From the NCBI RefSeq assembly GCF_949987535.1, contig NC_080080.1, forward strand, positions 61,805,006-61,869,005: a DNA stretch of 64,000 nt, read 5' to 3'. The notes below the pieces were generated by a model. It was not told the DNA's origin, made no database searches, and saw only the letters and a program-made list of their open reading frames with translations. Below, one piece after another: positions 13,103-23,400 of the stretch (the first letter of the stretch is position 1; each line of letters starts with the position of its first letter). The translations under genes were made by a program, and so were the position numbers. This DNA is from Balaenoptera acutorostrata. Its lineage: Eukaryota > Chordata > Mammalia > Artiodactyla > Balaenopteridae.

Positions 13103-13468
13103 ACAGAGGTGCGGAGGGCAAAGCGGAGAGGTTCCCGCACAGAGGCTCGGCGCCGAGCAGCACTCACCAGCCCGAGAGGCTTGTCTGCTCCCCCGCCGGG
13201 GCGGGCGGGGCTGGGAGCTGAGGCTCGGGCTGCGGTCCGATCGCAGGGAGAGGACTGGGGCTGGCGGCGTGAACACAGCCTGAAGGGGTTAGCGCACCAC
13301 AGCTAGCCCGGAAGAAGTCCGGGAAAAAGTCTGCAGCTGCCGAAGAGGCAAGAGACTTTTTCTTGCCTCTTTGTTTCGCTGCGCGCAAGGAGAGGGGATT
13401 CAGAGCGCCGCCTAAACGAACTCCAGAGAAGGGCGCAAGCCACGGCGATCAGCGCGGACCCCAGAGAC
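13103..13468 (+). repeat. single 366-bp promoter unit of copy A (hybrid)
   Basis: Aligned to the two tandem units of copy B, the left part of this unit carries unit-1 variants (for example agtccggg and cttgcc) and the right part carries unit-2 variants (gctgcgcgcaagg, ccccagagacggg). The switch falls within about 13367-13378. This fits loss of one unit by recombination or template switching from a two-unit ancestor. Confidence 0.7.
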
Positions 13469-14103
13469 GGGCGTGAGACGCTGGGGCTGCTGCTGCCGCC
13501 TCCAAAAAGCCTGTGTGTGAGCACAGGTCACTCTCCACACCTCCCCTCCCGGGAGCCTGTGCAGCCCGCCACTGCCAGGGTCCCGGGATCCGGGGACAAC
13601 ATCCCCGGGAGAACGCACTGCGCGCCTCGAGCTGGTGCAACGTCACGCCGGCCTCGGCCGCCGCAGGCTCGCCCCGCCTCCTCCGTACCGCTCCCTCCCC
13701 CCGCCTGAGTGAGCCAGAGCCCCCGAAGCAGCTGCTCCTTTAACCCCGTCCTGTCTGGGCGGGGAACAGACGCCCTCAGGCGACCTACACGCAGAGGAGG
13801 GTCCAAATCCAAAGCTGAACCCCAGGAGCTGTGCGAACAGGGAAGAGAAGGGGAAATCTCTCCCAGCAGCCTCCGAAGCAGCGGATTAAATCTCCACAAA
13901 CAACTTGATGTGATGCATCTGTTGAATACCTGAATAGACAACGAATCACCCCAAATTCAGGAGGGGGACTCTGGGAGCAGGAGATATTAATTTTTCCCCT
14001 TTTCCTTTTTTTTGTGAGTGTATATGTATATGCTTCTGGGTGAGATTTTGTCTGTATAGCTTTGCTTTACAATAGCTTTATTTTACTTCACTATATTATA
14101 GCC

Positions 14104-14134
<31 letters not shown>
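14104..14134. repeat. (CTTT)n microsatellite in L1 5'UTR
   Basis: About seven CTTT units are present; copy B has only about three at the matching place (56060-56078), so the tract differs in length between the two young copies. Confidence 0.9.
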
Positions 14135-14656
14135 ATTTTTTCTCCCTTTTACTCTGAGCCGTGTGGACGAAAGGCTCTTGGTGCTCCAGCCAGGCATCAG
14201 GGCCGTGCCTCTGAGGTGGGAGAGCCAACTACAGAACACTGGTCCACAAGAGACCTCCCAGCTCCACGTAATACCAAACGGCAAAAATCTCCCAGAGATC
14301 TCCATCTCAACATCAAGACCCAGCTTCACTCGACGACCAGCAAGCTACAGTGCTGGACATCCTATGCCAAACAACTAGCTAGACAGGAACACAACCCCAT
14401 CCATTGGCAGAGAGGCTGCCTAAAATCATAATAAGGCCACAGACACCACAAAATACACCACCAGATGTGGACGTGCCCACCAGAAAGACAAGATCTAGCC
14501 TCATCCACCAGAACTCAGGCACTAGTTCCCTCCACCAGGAAGCCTACACAACCCACTGAACCAACCTTAGCCGCTGGGGACAGATACCAAAAACAACAGG
14601 AACTACGAACCTGCAGCCTGTGAAAAGGAGACCCCAAACACAGTAAGATAGGCAAA

Positions 14657-15550
14657 ATGAGACGACAGAAAAACACACAGCAGATGAAGGAGCAGGCTCA
14701 AAACACACTGGACTTAACAAATGAAGAGGAAATAGGTAGTCTACCTGAAAAAGAATTCAGAATAATGATAGTAAGGATGATCCAAAATCTTGGAAACAGA
14801 ATAGACAAAATGCAAGAAACATTTAACAAGGATGTAGAAGAACTAAAGAGGAACCAAGCAATGATGAAAAACACAATAAATGAAATTAAAAATACTCTAG
14901 ATGGGATCAATAGTAGAATAACTGAGGCAGAAGAAAGGATAAGTGACCTGGAAGATAAAATGGTGGAAATAACTACTACAGAGCAGGATAAAGAAAAAAG
15001 AATGAAAAGAACTGAGGACAGTCTCAGGGACCTCTGGGACAACATTAAACGTGCCAACATTCGAATTATAGGGGTACCAGAAGAAGAAGAGAAAAAGAAA
15101 GGGACTGAGAAAATTTTTGAAGAGATTATAGTTGAAAACTTCCCTAATATGGGAAAGGAAATAGTTAATCAAGTCCTGGAAGCACAGAGAGTCCCATACA
15201 GGATAAACCCAAGGAGGAACACGCCAAGACACATATTAATCAAACTGTCAAAAATTAAATATAAGGAAAACATATTAAAGGCAGCAAGGGAAAAAAAACA
15301 AATAACACACAAGGGAATCCCCATAAGGTTAACATCTGATCTCTCAGCAGAAACTCTGCAAGCCAGAAGGGAGTGGCAGGATATACTTAAAGTCATGAAG
15401 GAGAAAAACCTACAACCAAGATTACTCTACCCAGCAAGGATCTCATTCAGATTCGATGGAGAAATTAAAACCTTTACAGACAAGCAAAAGCTGAGAGAGT
15501 TCAGCACCACCAAACCAGCTTTACAACAAATGCTAAAGGAAATTCTCTAG
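14657..15550 (+). CDS. L1 ORF1 protein, RNA-binding chaperone
   Basis: The 297-aa frame is intact. ORF1p coats L1 RNA as a trimer to form the ribonucleoprotein needed for retrotransposition. Residues 1-35 are a charged, disordered head; about 36-120 form heptad repeats typical of the trimeric coiled coil; the RRM starts near residue 132 (NIRIIGV at 134-140) and includes HILIKL at 192-197; the C-terminal domain holds ARREW near 236 and the conserved YPAR motif at 258-261. It is shorter than the 338-aa human protein, mainly in the coiled coil. The chosen ATG opens the only long frame and the N-terminus matches copy B. Five residue differences separate it from copy B before B's frameshift. It is followed after 58 nt by ORF2, as in other L1s. 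Confidence 0.95.
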   Translation: MRRQKNTQQMKEQAQNTLDLTNEEEIGSLPEKEFRIMIVRMIQNLGNRIDKMQETFNKDVEELKRNQAMMKNTINEIKNTLDGINSRITEAEERISDLEDKMVEITTTEQDKEKRMKRTEDSLRDLWDNIKRANIRIIGVPEEEEKKKGTEKIFEEIIVENFPNMGKEIVNQVLEAQRVPYRINPRRNTPRHILIKLSKIKYKENILKAAREKKQITHKGIPIRLTSDLSAETLQARREWQDILKVMKEKNLQPRLLYPARISFRFDGEIKTFTDKQKLREFSTTKPALQQMLKEIL

Positions 15551-15608
15551 GCAAGAAACACAAGAGAAGGAAAACACCTACAATAACAAACCCAATACAT
15601 TTAAGAAA

Positions 15609-17981
15609 ATGGGAATAGGAACATACATATCGATAATTACCTTGAATGTAAATGGATTAAATGCTCCCACCAAAAGACACAGGCTGGCTGAATGGATACA
15701 AAAACAAGACCCATACATATGCTGTCTACAAGAGACCCACTTCAGACCTAGGGACACATACAGACTGAAAGTGAGGGGATGGAAAAAGATATTCCATGCA
15801 AATGGAAATCAAAAGAAAGCTGGAGTAGCAATTCTCATATCAGACAAAATAGACTTTAAAATAAAGACTATTACAAGAGACAAAGAAGGACACTATATAA
15901 TGATCAAGGGATCGATCCAAGAGGAAGGTATAACAATTGTAAATATTTATGCACCCAACATAGGAGCACCTCAATACATAAGGCAAATACTAACAGCCAT
16001 GAAAGGGGAAATTGACAGCAACACAATCATAGTAGGGGACTTTAACACCCCACTTTCACCAATGGACAGATCATCCAAAATGAAAATAAATAAGGAAACA
16101 CAAGCTTTAAATGATACATTAAATAATATGGACTTAATTGATATTTATAGGACATTCCACCCAAAAACAACAGAATACACATTTTTCTCAAGTGCTCATG
16201 GAACATTCTCCAGGATAGATCATATCTTGGGTCACAAATCAAGCCTTGGTAAATTTAAGAAAATTGAAATCATATCAAGTATCTTTTCCGACCACAACGC
16301 TAAGAGACTAGATATCAATTACAGGAAAAGATCTGTAAAAAATACAAACACATGGAGGCTACACAATACATTACTTAATAACGAAGTGATTACTGAAGAA
16401 ATCAAAGGGGAAATCAAAAAATACCTAGAAACAAATGACAATGGAGACACGACGACCCAAAACCTATGGGACACAGCAAAAGCAGTGCTAAGAGGGAAGT
16501 TTATAGCAATACAAGCCTACCTCAAGAAACAGGCAACATCTCGAATAAACAACCTAACCTTGCACCTAAAGCAATTAGAGAAAGAAGAACAAAAAAACCC
16601 CAAAGCCAGCAGAAGGAAAGAAGTTATAAAGATCAGGTCAGAAATAAATGAAAAAGAAATGAAGGAAACAATAGCAAAAATCAATGAAACTAAAAGCTGG
16701 TTCTTTGAGAAGATAAACAAAATTGATAAACCATTAGCCAGACTCATCAAGAGAAAAAGGGAGAAGACTCAGATCAATAGAATTAGAAATGAAAAAGGAG
16801 AAGTAACCACTGACACTGCAGAAATACAAAAGATCATGAGAGATTACTACAAGCAACTATATGCCAATAAAATGGACAACCTGGAAGAAATGGACAGATT
16901 CTTAGAAATGCACAAACTGCCGAGACTGAACCAGGAAGAAATAGAAAATATGAACAGACCAATCACAAGCACTGAAATTGAAACTGTGATTAAAAACCTT
17001 CCAACAAACAAAAGCCCAGGACCAGATGGCTTCACAGGCGAATTCTATCAAACATTTAGAGAAGAGCTAACACCTATCCTTCTCAAACTCTTCCAAAATA
17101 TTGCAGAGGGAGGAACACTCCCAAACTCATTCTACGAGGCCACCATCACCCTGATACCAAAACCAGACAAAGATGTCACAAAGAAAGAAAACTACAGGCC
17201 AATATCACTGATGAACATAGATGCAAAAATCCTCAACAAAATACTAGCAAACAGAATCCAACAGCACATTAAAAGGATCATACACCATGATCAAGTGGGG
17301 TTTATCCCAGGAATGCAAGGATTCTTCAATATACGCAAATCAATCAATGTGATACACCATATTAACAAATTGAAGGAGAAAAACCATATGATCATCTCAA
17401 TAGATGCAGAGAAAGCTTTTGACAAAATTCAACACCCATTTATGATAAAAGCCCTGCAGAAAGTAGGCATAGAGGGAACTTTCCTCAACATAATAAAGGC
17501 CATATATGACAAACCCACAGCCAACATTGTCCTCAATGGTGAAAAACTGAAACCATTTCCACTAAGATCAGGAACAAGACAAGGTTGCCCACTCTCACCA
17601 CTATTATTCAACATAGTTCTGGAAGTCCTAGCCACAGCAATCAGAGAAGACAAAGAAATAAAAGGAATCCAAATCGGAAAAGAAGAAGTAAAGCTGTCAC
17701 TATTTGCAGATGACATGATACTATACATAGAGAATCCTAAAGATGCTACCAGAAAACTCCTAGAGCTAATCAATGAATTTGGTAAAGTAGCAGGATACAA
17801 AATTAATGCACAGAAATCTCTTGCATTTCTATACACTAATGACGAAAAATCTGAAAGTGAAATTAAGAAAACACTCCCATTTACCATTGCAACAAAAAGA
17901 ATAAAATATCTAGGAATAAACCTACCTAAGGAGACAAAAGACCTGTATGCAGAAAATTATGACACTGATGAAAGAAATTAA
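15609..17981 (+). CDS. L1 ORF2 N-terminal frame: endonuclease + reverse transcriptase
   Basis: This 790-aa frame holds the two catalytic domains of ORF2p, which nicks target DNA and primes reverse transcription on it. The AP-type endonuclease covers about residues 1-238 with N13, E42, D144, N146 and the SDH motif ending at H229 in place. A linker/Z region follows, with the RPIS motif at about 540, then the RT palm with D599 and the FADD box at 699-702. After Y784 the frame is lost: 2 nucleotides are missing after 17960, and six residues later a TAA ends the frame. The intact older copy C keeps these two bases (Y-K-T in place of Y-D-T). Exactly the same deletion is present in copy B. The protein would lack the C-terminal cysteine-rich part. 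Only nine residues differ from copy B's frame. Confidence 0.93.
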   Translation: MGIGTYISIITLNVNGLNAPTKRHRLAEWIQKQDPYICCLQETHFRPRDTYRLKVRGWKKIFHANGNQKKAGVAILISDKIDFKIKTITRDKEGHYIMIKGSIQEEGITIVNIYAPNIGAPQYIRQILTAMKGEIDSNTIIVGDFNTPLSPMDRSSKMKINKETQALNDTLNNMDLIDIYRTFHPKTTEYTFFSSAHGTFSRIDHILGHKSSLGKFKKIEIISSIFSDHNAKRLDINYRKRSVKNTNTWRLHNTLLNNEVITEEIKGEIKKYLETNDNGDTTTQNLWDTAKAVLRGKFIAIQAYLKKQATSRINNLTLHLKQLEKEEQKNPKASRRKEVIKIRSEINEKEMKETIAKINETKSWFFEKINKIDKPLARLIKRKREKTQINRIRNEKGEVTTDTAEIQKIMRDYYKQLYANKMDNLEEMDRFLEMHKLPRLNQEEIENMNRPITSTEIETVIKNLPTNKSPGPDGFTGEFYQTFREELTPILLKLFQNIAEGGTLPNSFYEATITLIPKPDKDVTKKENYRPISLMNIDAKILNKILANRIQQHIKRIIHHDQVGFIPGMQGFFNIRKSINVIHHINKLKEKNHMIISIDAEKAFDKIQHPFMIKALQKVGIEGTFLNIIKAIYDKPTANIVLNGEKLKPFPLRSGTRQGCPLSPLLFNIVLEVLATAIREDKEIKGIQIGKEEVKLSLFADDMILYIENPKDATRKLLELINEFGKVAGYKINAQKSLAFLYTNDEKSESEIKKTLPFTIATKRIKYLGINLPKETKDLYAENYDTDERN

Positions 17982-19425
17982 AGATGATACAAATAGATGG
18001 AGAGATATACCATGTTCCTGGATTGGAAGAATCAACATTGTGAAAATGTCTCTACTACCCAAAGCAATCTACAGATTCAATGCAATCCCTATCAAACTAC
18101 CACTGGCATTTTTCACAGAACTAGAACAAAAAATTTCACAATTTGTATGGAAACACAAAAGACCCCGAATAGCCAAAGCAATCTTGAGAACGAAAAATGG
18201 AGCTGGGGGAATCAGGCTCCCTGACTTCAGACTATATTACAAAGCTTCAGTAATCAAGACAGTTTGGTACTGGCACAAAAACAGAAATATAGATCAATGG
18301 AACAGGATAGAAAGCCCAGAGATAAACCCACACACATATGGTCAACTTATCTTTGATAAAGGAGGCAAGCATATACAGTGGAGAAAAGACAGCCTCTTCA
18401 ATAAGTGGTGCTGGGAAAATTGGACAGGAACATGTAAAAGTATGAAATTAGAACACTCCCTGACACCATGCACAAAAATAAACTCAAAATGGATTAAAGA
18501 CCTAAGTGTAAGGGCAGACACTATCAAACTCTTAGAGGAAAACATAGGCAGAACACTCTATGACATACATCACAGCAAGATTCTTTTTGACCCAGCTCCC
18601 AGAGAAATGGAAATAAGAACACAAATAAACAAATGGGACCTAATGAAACTGAAAAGCTTTTGCACAGCAAAGGAAACCATAAACAAGACCAAAAGACAAC
18701 CCTCAGAATGGGAGAAAATATTTGCAAATGAAGCAACTGACAAAGGATTAATCTCCAAGATTTACAAGCAGCTCATGCAGCTCAATAACAAAAAAACGAA
18801 CAACCCAATCCAAAAATGGGCAGAAGATCTAAATAGACATTTCTCCAAAGAAGATATACAGATGGCCTACAGACACATGAAAGAATGCTCAACATCATTA
18901 ATCATTAGAGAAATGCAAATCAAAACTACAATGAGATATCATCTCACACCGGTCAGAATGGCCATCATCAAAAAATCTAGAAACAATAAATGCTGGAGAG
19001 GGTGTGGAGGAAAGGGAACACTCTTGCACTGTTGGTGGGAATGTAAATTGATACAGCCACTATGGAGAACAGTATGGAGGTTCCTTAAAAAACTACAAAT
19101 AGAACTACCATACGACCCAGCAATCCCACTACTGGGCATATACCCTGAGAAAACCATAGGTCAAAAAGAGTCATGTACCAAAATGTTCATTGCAGCTCTA
19201 TTTACAATAGCCAGGACATGGAAGCAACCTAAATGTCCATCGACAGATGAATGGATGAAGAAGATGTGGCACATATATACAATGGAATATTACTCAGCCA
19301 TAAAAAGAAATGAAATGGAGGTATTTGTAATGAGGTGGATGGAGTTAGAGTCTGTCATACAGAGTGAAGTAAGTCAGAAAGAGAAAAACAAATACAGTAT
19401 GCTAACACATATATATGGAATCTAA
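17947..19425 (+). CDS. L1 ORF2 C-terminal frame (Cys-rich domain)
   Basis: This 492-aa frame lies in the +1 frame relative to the upstream ORF2 part and overlaps it by 35 nt. From about residue 6 it continues the ORF2 sequence and reaches the natural ORF2 stop. It carries the conserved C-terminal zinc-knuckle-like motif C349-X3-C353-X7-H361-X4-C366, needed for retrotransposition in human L1. It starts at an ATG that is normally out of frame, just upstream of the deletion; whether that ATG is used is unknown. No internal stop is present, and only two residues differ from copy B. It may be a mere remnant, a reinitiated product, or be joined by frameshifting; nothing in the sequence proves any of these. 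Confidence 0.88.
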   Translation: MQKIMTLMKEIKDDTNRWRDIPCSWIGRINIVKMSLLPKAIYRFNAIPIKLPLAFFTELEQKISQFVWKHKRPRIAKAILRTKNGAGGIRLPDFRLYYKASVIKTVWYWHKNRNIDQWNRIESPEINPHTYGQLIFDKGGKHIQWRKDSLFNKWCWENWTGTCKSMKLEHSLTPCTKINSKWIKDLSVRADTIKLLEENIGRTLYDIHHSKILFDPAPREMEIRTQINKWDLMKLKSFCTAKETINKTKRQPSEWEKIFANEATDKGLISKIYKQLMQLNNKKTNNPIQKWAEDLNRHFSKEDIQMAYRHMKECSTSLIIREMQIKTTMRYHLTPVRMAIIKKSRNNKCWRGCGGKGTLLHCWWECKLIQPLWRTVWRFLKKLQIELPYDPAIPLLGIYPEKTIGQKESCTKMFIAALFTIARTWKQPKCPSTDEWMKKMWHIYTMEYYSAIKRNEMEVFVMRWMELESVIQSEVSQKEKNKYSMLTHIYGI

Positions 19426-19806
19426 GGGAAAAAAAAAAAAAAAGGCCATGAAGAACCTAGTGGCAAGACGGGAATAAAGACACAGACCTACTAGAGAATG
19501 GACTTGAGGATATGGGGAGGGGGTGGGGTGAGATGTGACAGGGTAAGAGAGTGTCATGGACATATATACACTACCAAATGTAAAATAGATAGCTAGTGGG
19601 AAGCAGCCGCATAGCACAGGGAGATCAGCTCGGTGCTTTGTGACCACCTAGAGGGGTGGGATGGGGAGGGTGGGAGGGAGGGAGATGCAGGAGGGAAGAG
19701 AAATGGGAACATATTGTATATGTATAACAGATTCACTTTGTTATAAAGCAGATGCTAACACACTATTGTAAGGCAATTATACTTCAATAAAGATGTTTGA
19801 AAAAAA
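19426..19806 (+). other. L1 copy A 3'UTR, G-rich tract and poly(A)
   Basis: The 3'UTR begins with a run of about 15 A, and holds two G-rich blocks; that at 19653-19682 has six or more GGG runs with 1-2-base spacers, a strong G-quadruplex pattern known to recur in mammalian L1 3'UTRs. AATAAA sits at 19786-19791, 16 bases before the A tail. Confidence 0.88.
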
Positions 19807-20029
19807 AAAAAATAGAATGGAGGCTGTGTGGTTAGACAGAAGCGGTGGTGTATTCAGCACTGGGGTGCTGAATGCAAAGAGGTGGAAAGGTAGTGCACAA
19901 TAAGGTTTTAACTATGATCAGAAAGGAAAAGTGACTCAAAGAAGACTTGGGAAATTTCTAAATTTTGTAACAAGGGAGTGATATTGCAAAAGCTGCTCTC
20001 TGAGAGAGGAGACTTTGCATAGGTGCATC

Positions 20030-20535
20030 TGTTACGGAGTCCAAGCTTGTACTGCTTGCCACATGACAGGCCAATAAATTGAGAGACAAGGTGTTGGGGC
20101 AAGGAATAGTGACTTTATTTGGAAAGCCAGCGGACTGAGAAGATGGAGGACTAGTGTCCCAAAGAACCATCTTACCCAAGTTAGAATTCAGGCATCTTTT
20201 ATACTAAAAGGGAGGGGGTATGGCTAGTTGTTGCAAACTTCTTGGTGCTGGGATCCTTTGTTCTTGCAGCTGTCCATGTAGGTCTGGTCACAACGCTCCG
20301 ATAAACTTCCAACAAGACAAATGCTATTTTCTTTTCTGCAACTTTTTAATGGACAAGTGTTACACCTTTAAAGGTCAGAGCCTTGAGAAATGTGCTATCC
20401 TGTATATTTCAGCCTATAGGCAACATTCTTTTAGAAAAGGTGCAGAGCCTGCATGACTAAGCACAGGCAACAGAGCACAAAGGTTAGAACTAAAGGAACA
20501 GATCCAATATGGAGTCAAATTTGTTCTCTGTTACA
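20030..20535 (-). mobile_element. solo LTR of a class I-like ERV
   Basis: The 506-bp element begins TGTTACGGAG and ends CTCTGTTACA (imperfect inverted ends, TG...CA) and is flanked by a perfect 4-bp repeat CATC (20026-20029 and 20536-20539). On the minus strand a TATAAAAG box lies at 20196-20203 and AATAAA at 20114-20119, in the spacing of a U3-R-U5 LTR. A 4-bp duplication is usual for gammaretrovirus-like (ERV1) elements. There is no primer-binding site or internal gene on either side, so the provirus was reduced to one LTR by recombination. I do not recognise the named subfamily. Confidence 0.88.
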
Positions 20536-20539
20536 CATC

Positions 20540-21900
20540 CACCCTACAATATAATAAATATCTGTATTCTGCTCAGAATAGGAGAGTTCTCACAACTGAT
20601 TTCATGTTAACAAGCCATAATGCCACATAGTACTGGAATTATTGGCAACTAAGTCACCAGGAGTTTCTCCTGGTAACTGTCACAAGGTCTAGATTTTTAT
20701 CAAGTACTGGTTTCTAGGAAAAATGTTTTATTTGCATAAGGCTTCAAAGGCCTGGAAATTTGCTTGTGTTTCAAATTTTCATGGGTGTAGGACTAGTGCC
20801 AGGGTGATCTTTAGACCCTTAACTTTGGACAATGAGAGGCATTCATGTGAAGTGGAGGACAAACCATTACAGGTGGGGAGGCTCAGGACAACTGTGGTGG
20901 CTTCCCATGGCTTCTGGGGGTTCTTTTGAGAATTACCTACTTGGCTGAGGCTGGAATTAATTTTTGTGACTTCCCTGTGAGTCACACTTTGAGATTTCCT
21001 GAGAGTGGCCTTCTGATCTTAGCTCCTTGGATCCTCTGGTGCAGAGAGTCCATCATGAGGTAGATTTATGGGAGCTTGATCCCAGTGAGGTCTGTAGTTA
21101 TCTAATTCTGCATACAATTGGGTAACATGCAACTCTAACACTTCTGATGTGAAGCATTAGGAAGCCCACTGTGGCCATCCATCTAAGCCAGGTCTTCAGT
21201 AGAGTTTTATCAGTAACATGACTGACGTTTTGTCCTCCATGGTTAGTTTTAAACTTAGCAAAGAAAGTATTACCACAACATAACGTGATTCTCTTCAATG
21301 GGAAAACATGTTGCAAGCATCAAGCTTTTCTATAGTCTTACTAAGAATATCTGTTCAGTTCTCTGGGTGCTGACTAGATGCATTGTCCCTCAAATGCTTT
21401 TTGATTACAAGTCATAGTAAGAAATACATTTTACACTGTGACCCTGTACATGTACAGAAAACAATTTTCATAAACTCATTTTTTTATTAAGTATACAGTC
21501 TATGATATTGTCTATCCCATTTCATGTTTTTAAAATGATGGTCATGGCCCCTAAATAAATTTCCTGACCTAGTAATAAACCATAAGCTACAGTTGAAAAA
21601 TGCTTGTCTAGAGAATAATATGCTCATGTACTAGAAAAGAGCGGACTTTGAGAAGAAGTTCTAGGTAAAGATTATGTATAAAAGAAAATATCATTTTGAT
21701 TTCCTCCAAACATTTATAGTGATTTGCTTGGCCCTCCAAAAGAGCAAACATTCTATGAAACTCAGGTGTGAGTCTTCTTAGCAAGCTGACGACGATCCTG
21801 AACGTAGTATTTTAGTCAACAGTTGGGTTCATGGAATAGCCAGAGCACTATAATGTGCATCTAGTTACATGGAAAATATTGTTTAATAGTTGCAAGTCAG
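20540..21900. other. unassigned non-coding stretch
   Basis: No repeat family or exon recognised. Short frames such as 20723-20929 have no domain. Confidence 0.3.
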
Positions 21901-21904
21901 CATC

Positions 21905-22045
21905 TTTCTTCAATTGGATATTATGCTCCTTGAGGACAGGGACCATATCTTCTATTTCTCTTGTATCTTTCACCCACATTTAATATGCAGCAGAAATGGT
22001 CCCTGCCTTCAAGGACTATACAGTTTAGTTGAAGAGACATACTAA
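21905..22045 (+). repeat. LINE-2 3'-end-like fragment
   Basis: 'ttatgctccttgaggacagggaccatatctt' is the typical L2 3'-end block. The following 'atggtccctgccttcaaggac' may belong to another old repeat. Confidence 0.6.
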
Positions 22046-22747
22046 ACTATCATTATCAAGAACTTTTGTTCTGTAACCAAAAGCCAGTTATATTTATAGA
22101 CTCATAATTGAAATTCTGAGAGTAATGTGGAAGTAGTTGAAATCAAGGGCAATTAGTACCAATTTCTGGCATAGGTAAATTCTGAATTGATTTTTAAAAG
22201 ATTGACAGATGATTGGGGAGGGGGGAAAGCTCTGTAGAGACTTTGCTTTCTGGGTGTCAACACAAGACCTGTTTAAAAAAAGCAATTTCACTGTGAAGGC
22301 CTCAGACAATCTTTCCTCTAAATGTGTGCTTTGAACCACATATATTTCAGTGCGAGAGAGAACCAGAGCTGACACTTATCTGACTGGTACAGCATCACTA
22401 ATCTTTACAGATCAGGGAGAAAATAAAGATTGGTTTGTACTTTGCAGGGCTCATCTAGAGAGAGCAGTGGCATGGGGGTGGCCTTTAACAAATTACCTAA
22501 GTAATTGGTTAGTTTGGAGTATAGAAGAGGAACCAAAAATCCCAAAGCATGATGTCCCCAAATAGCCAGATCCCAAGAATCGTAAGTGACGATGGATGAG
22601 AGTTCATATTCTAAGGTCTCTTCCCAGAAATGGGTGACCTATTGGTCTAGAGTAGGCCCCAAGTTTGGGTATTACTGGTCAAAGAGTAAACAAAACTAAT
22701 AAGCATATTCCAATAATTGTCATTCAAAAAACAGCTACTTTAAAGAA

Positions 22748-22990
22748 TTTTTTTTTCTTTTTAATTTTTACTTTGTATTGAAGTAGAGCTGATTTACAAT
22801 GTTGTGTTAGTTTTAGGTGTACAGCAGAGTGATTCAGTTATACATATACATGTATCTATTCTTTTTCAAATTCTTTTCCCATTTAGGTTATTACAGAATA
22901 TTAAGCAGAATTCCCTGTGCTATATAGTGGGTCCTTGCTGGTTATTTATTTTAAATATAGTAGTGTGTACGTATAAATCCCCTAAGCACT
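22748..22990 (-). mobile_element. 5'-truncated L1 3'UTR, antisense
   Basis: It begins on the plus strand with a T-rich run (the reversed A tail) and continues through 'gagctgatttacaatgttgtgtta', 'tacagcagagtgattcagttatacatatac' and 'ccctgtgctatatag', the reverse of the 3'UTR seen at 7560-7740. No clear target duplication is left. Confidence 0.8.
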
Positions 22991-22999
22991 TGTGGTGTA

Positions 23000-23072
23000 T
23001 TGGACATTGCTTCTATGTTATGTAATTTAACCCTGACAAAAACTCTATGAAAGAATGATGACCTCCATTTCA
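23000..23072 (-). repeat. MIR fragment, antisense
   Basis: 'atttaaccctgacaaaaactctatgaaag' followed by 'acctccatttcatag' is the reversed MIR 3' half. It abuts the L1 fragment on its left and the palindrome cluster on its right. Confidence 0.5.
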
Positions 23073-23073
23073 T

Positions 23074-23121
23074 AGATCTTCCAGATCTACTCAATTCATA
23101 GATCTGGAAGATTCCAGATCT
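23074..23121. repeat. nested inverted repeats
   Basis: A perfect 14-bp inverted repeat (23076-23089 against 23099-23112, loop 9) overlaps a second 9-bp one (23100-23108 against 23113-23121, loop 4). The hexamer AGATCT occurs four times. It could extrude as alternative hairpins. Confidence 0.85.
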
Positions 23122-23204
23122 GAGCCACTTCATTTCCTGCGCCCCTGATCACCAAGTCTACTTCCTCCAAAGAGGTGCAATTTTCCATAATTTAGCCTCA
23201 CATT

Positions 23205-23400
23205 TAGGATCTTGGGCTCTGAGTCTAACAGGCCTGATACACAATCCCACTCTGACAATTAACCAGCTATATGGTCTCTGTTGGCCATATTAAGTTGCTG
23301 GATCATAGTAAACAGCCGTTTTCTCATCTGTAAAATAGGGAAATTAGCAGAATGCACCGCTGCTAGAGTTGTGAAGGGCAATTGTTAAATGTATTAGAAA
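23205..23400 (+). repeat. MIR SINE
   Basis: 'cttgggctctgagtctaacaggcctgatacacaatcccactctgacaattaaccagctatatgg' and 'ttttctcatctgtaaaatagggaaatt' follow the MIR order, with a diverged insertion between. Confidence 0.7.

Larger units (their letters stand above)
12765..14656 (+). promoter_or_regulatory. L1 copy A 5'UTR / internal promoter
   Basis: This 1.9-kb leader is CpG- and GC-rich between about 12990 and 13800, unlike the AT-rich surroundings, and then becomes purine/A-rich toward ORF1. By family knowledge, L1 5'UTRs drive transcription from their own first base with RNA polymerase II and are silenced by CpG methylation. It contains one 366-bp unit (13103-13468) that is present twice in copy B, and a CTTT microsatellite. 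Its sequence is unrelated by eye to the 5'UTR of the older copy C (46620-47503). Several antisense and sense open frames here are GC-rich by-products. Confidence 0.85.
12765..19806 (+). mobile_element. full-length young L1, copy A
   Basis: A complete L1 retrotransposon: 5'UTR with internal promoter (12765-14656), ORF1 (14657-15550), 58-nt spacer, ORF2 split into two frames (15609-17981 and 17947-19425), 3'UTR with polyadenylation signal and a poly(A) tail. A perfect 14-bp direct repeat AAAAAATAGAATGG flanks it at 12751-12764 and 19807-19820 (its A-rich left part is ambiguous against the tail). The nick site, read on the bottom strand, is of the TTTT/AA type preferred by L1 endonuclease. It is nearly identical to copy B at 54351-61756 but has its own target duplication, so it is an independent insertion. 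Confidence 0.97.

Noticed and set aside
13002..13941. Many overlapping open frames in both strands of the L1 leader
   Set aside because: GC-rich DNA is poor in stops; the frames overlap one another and lie in a leader region that is known to be non-coding. Only the antisense frame kept at both 5' ends is listed as a weak finding.
14104..14134. CTTT array as a possible CRISPR or satellite
   Set aside because: It is a short simple repeat inside the L1 leader that differs in length between the copies.
17940..17981. A classical programmed frameshift signal at the ORF2 split
   Set aside because: No slippery sequence of the usual type or downstream structure is evident, and the older relative simply has two more bases. 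It is kept only as a speculative geometry note.
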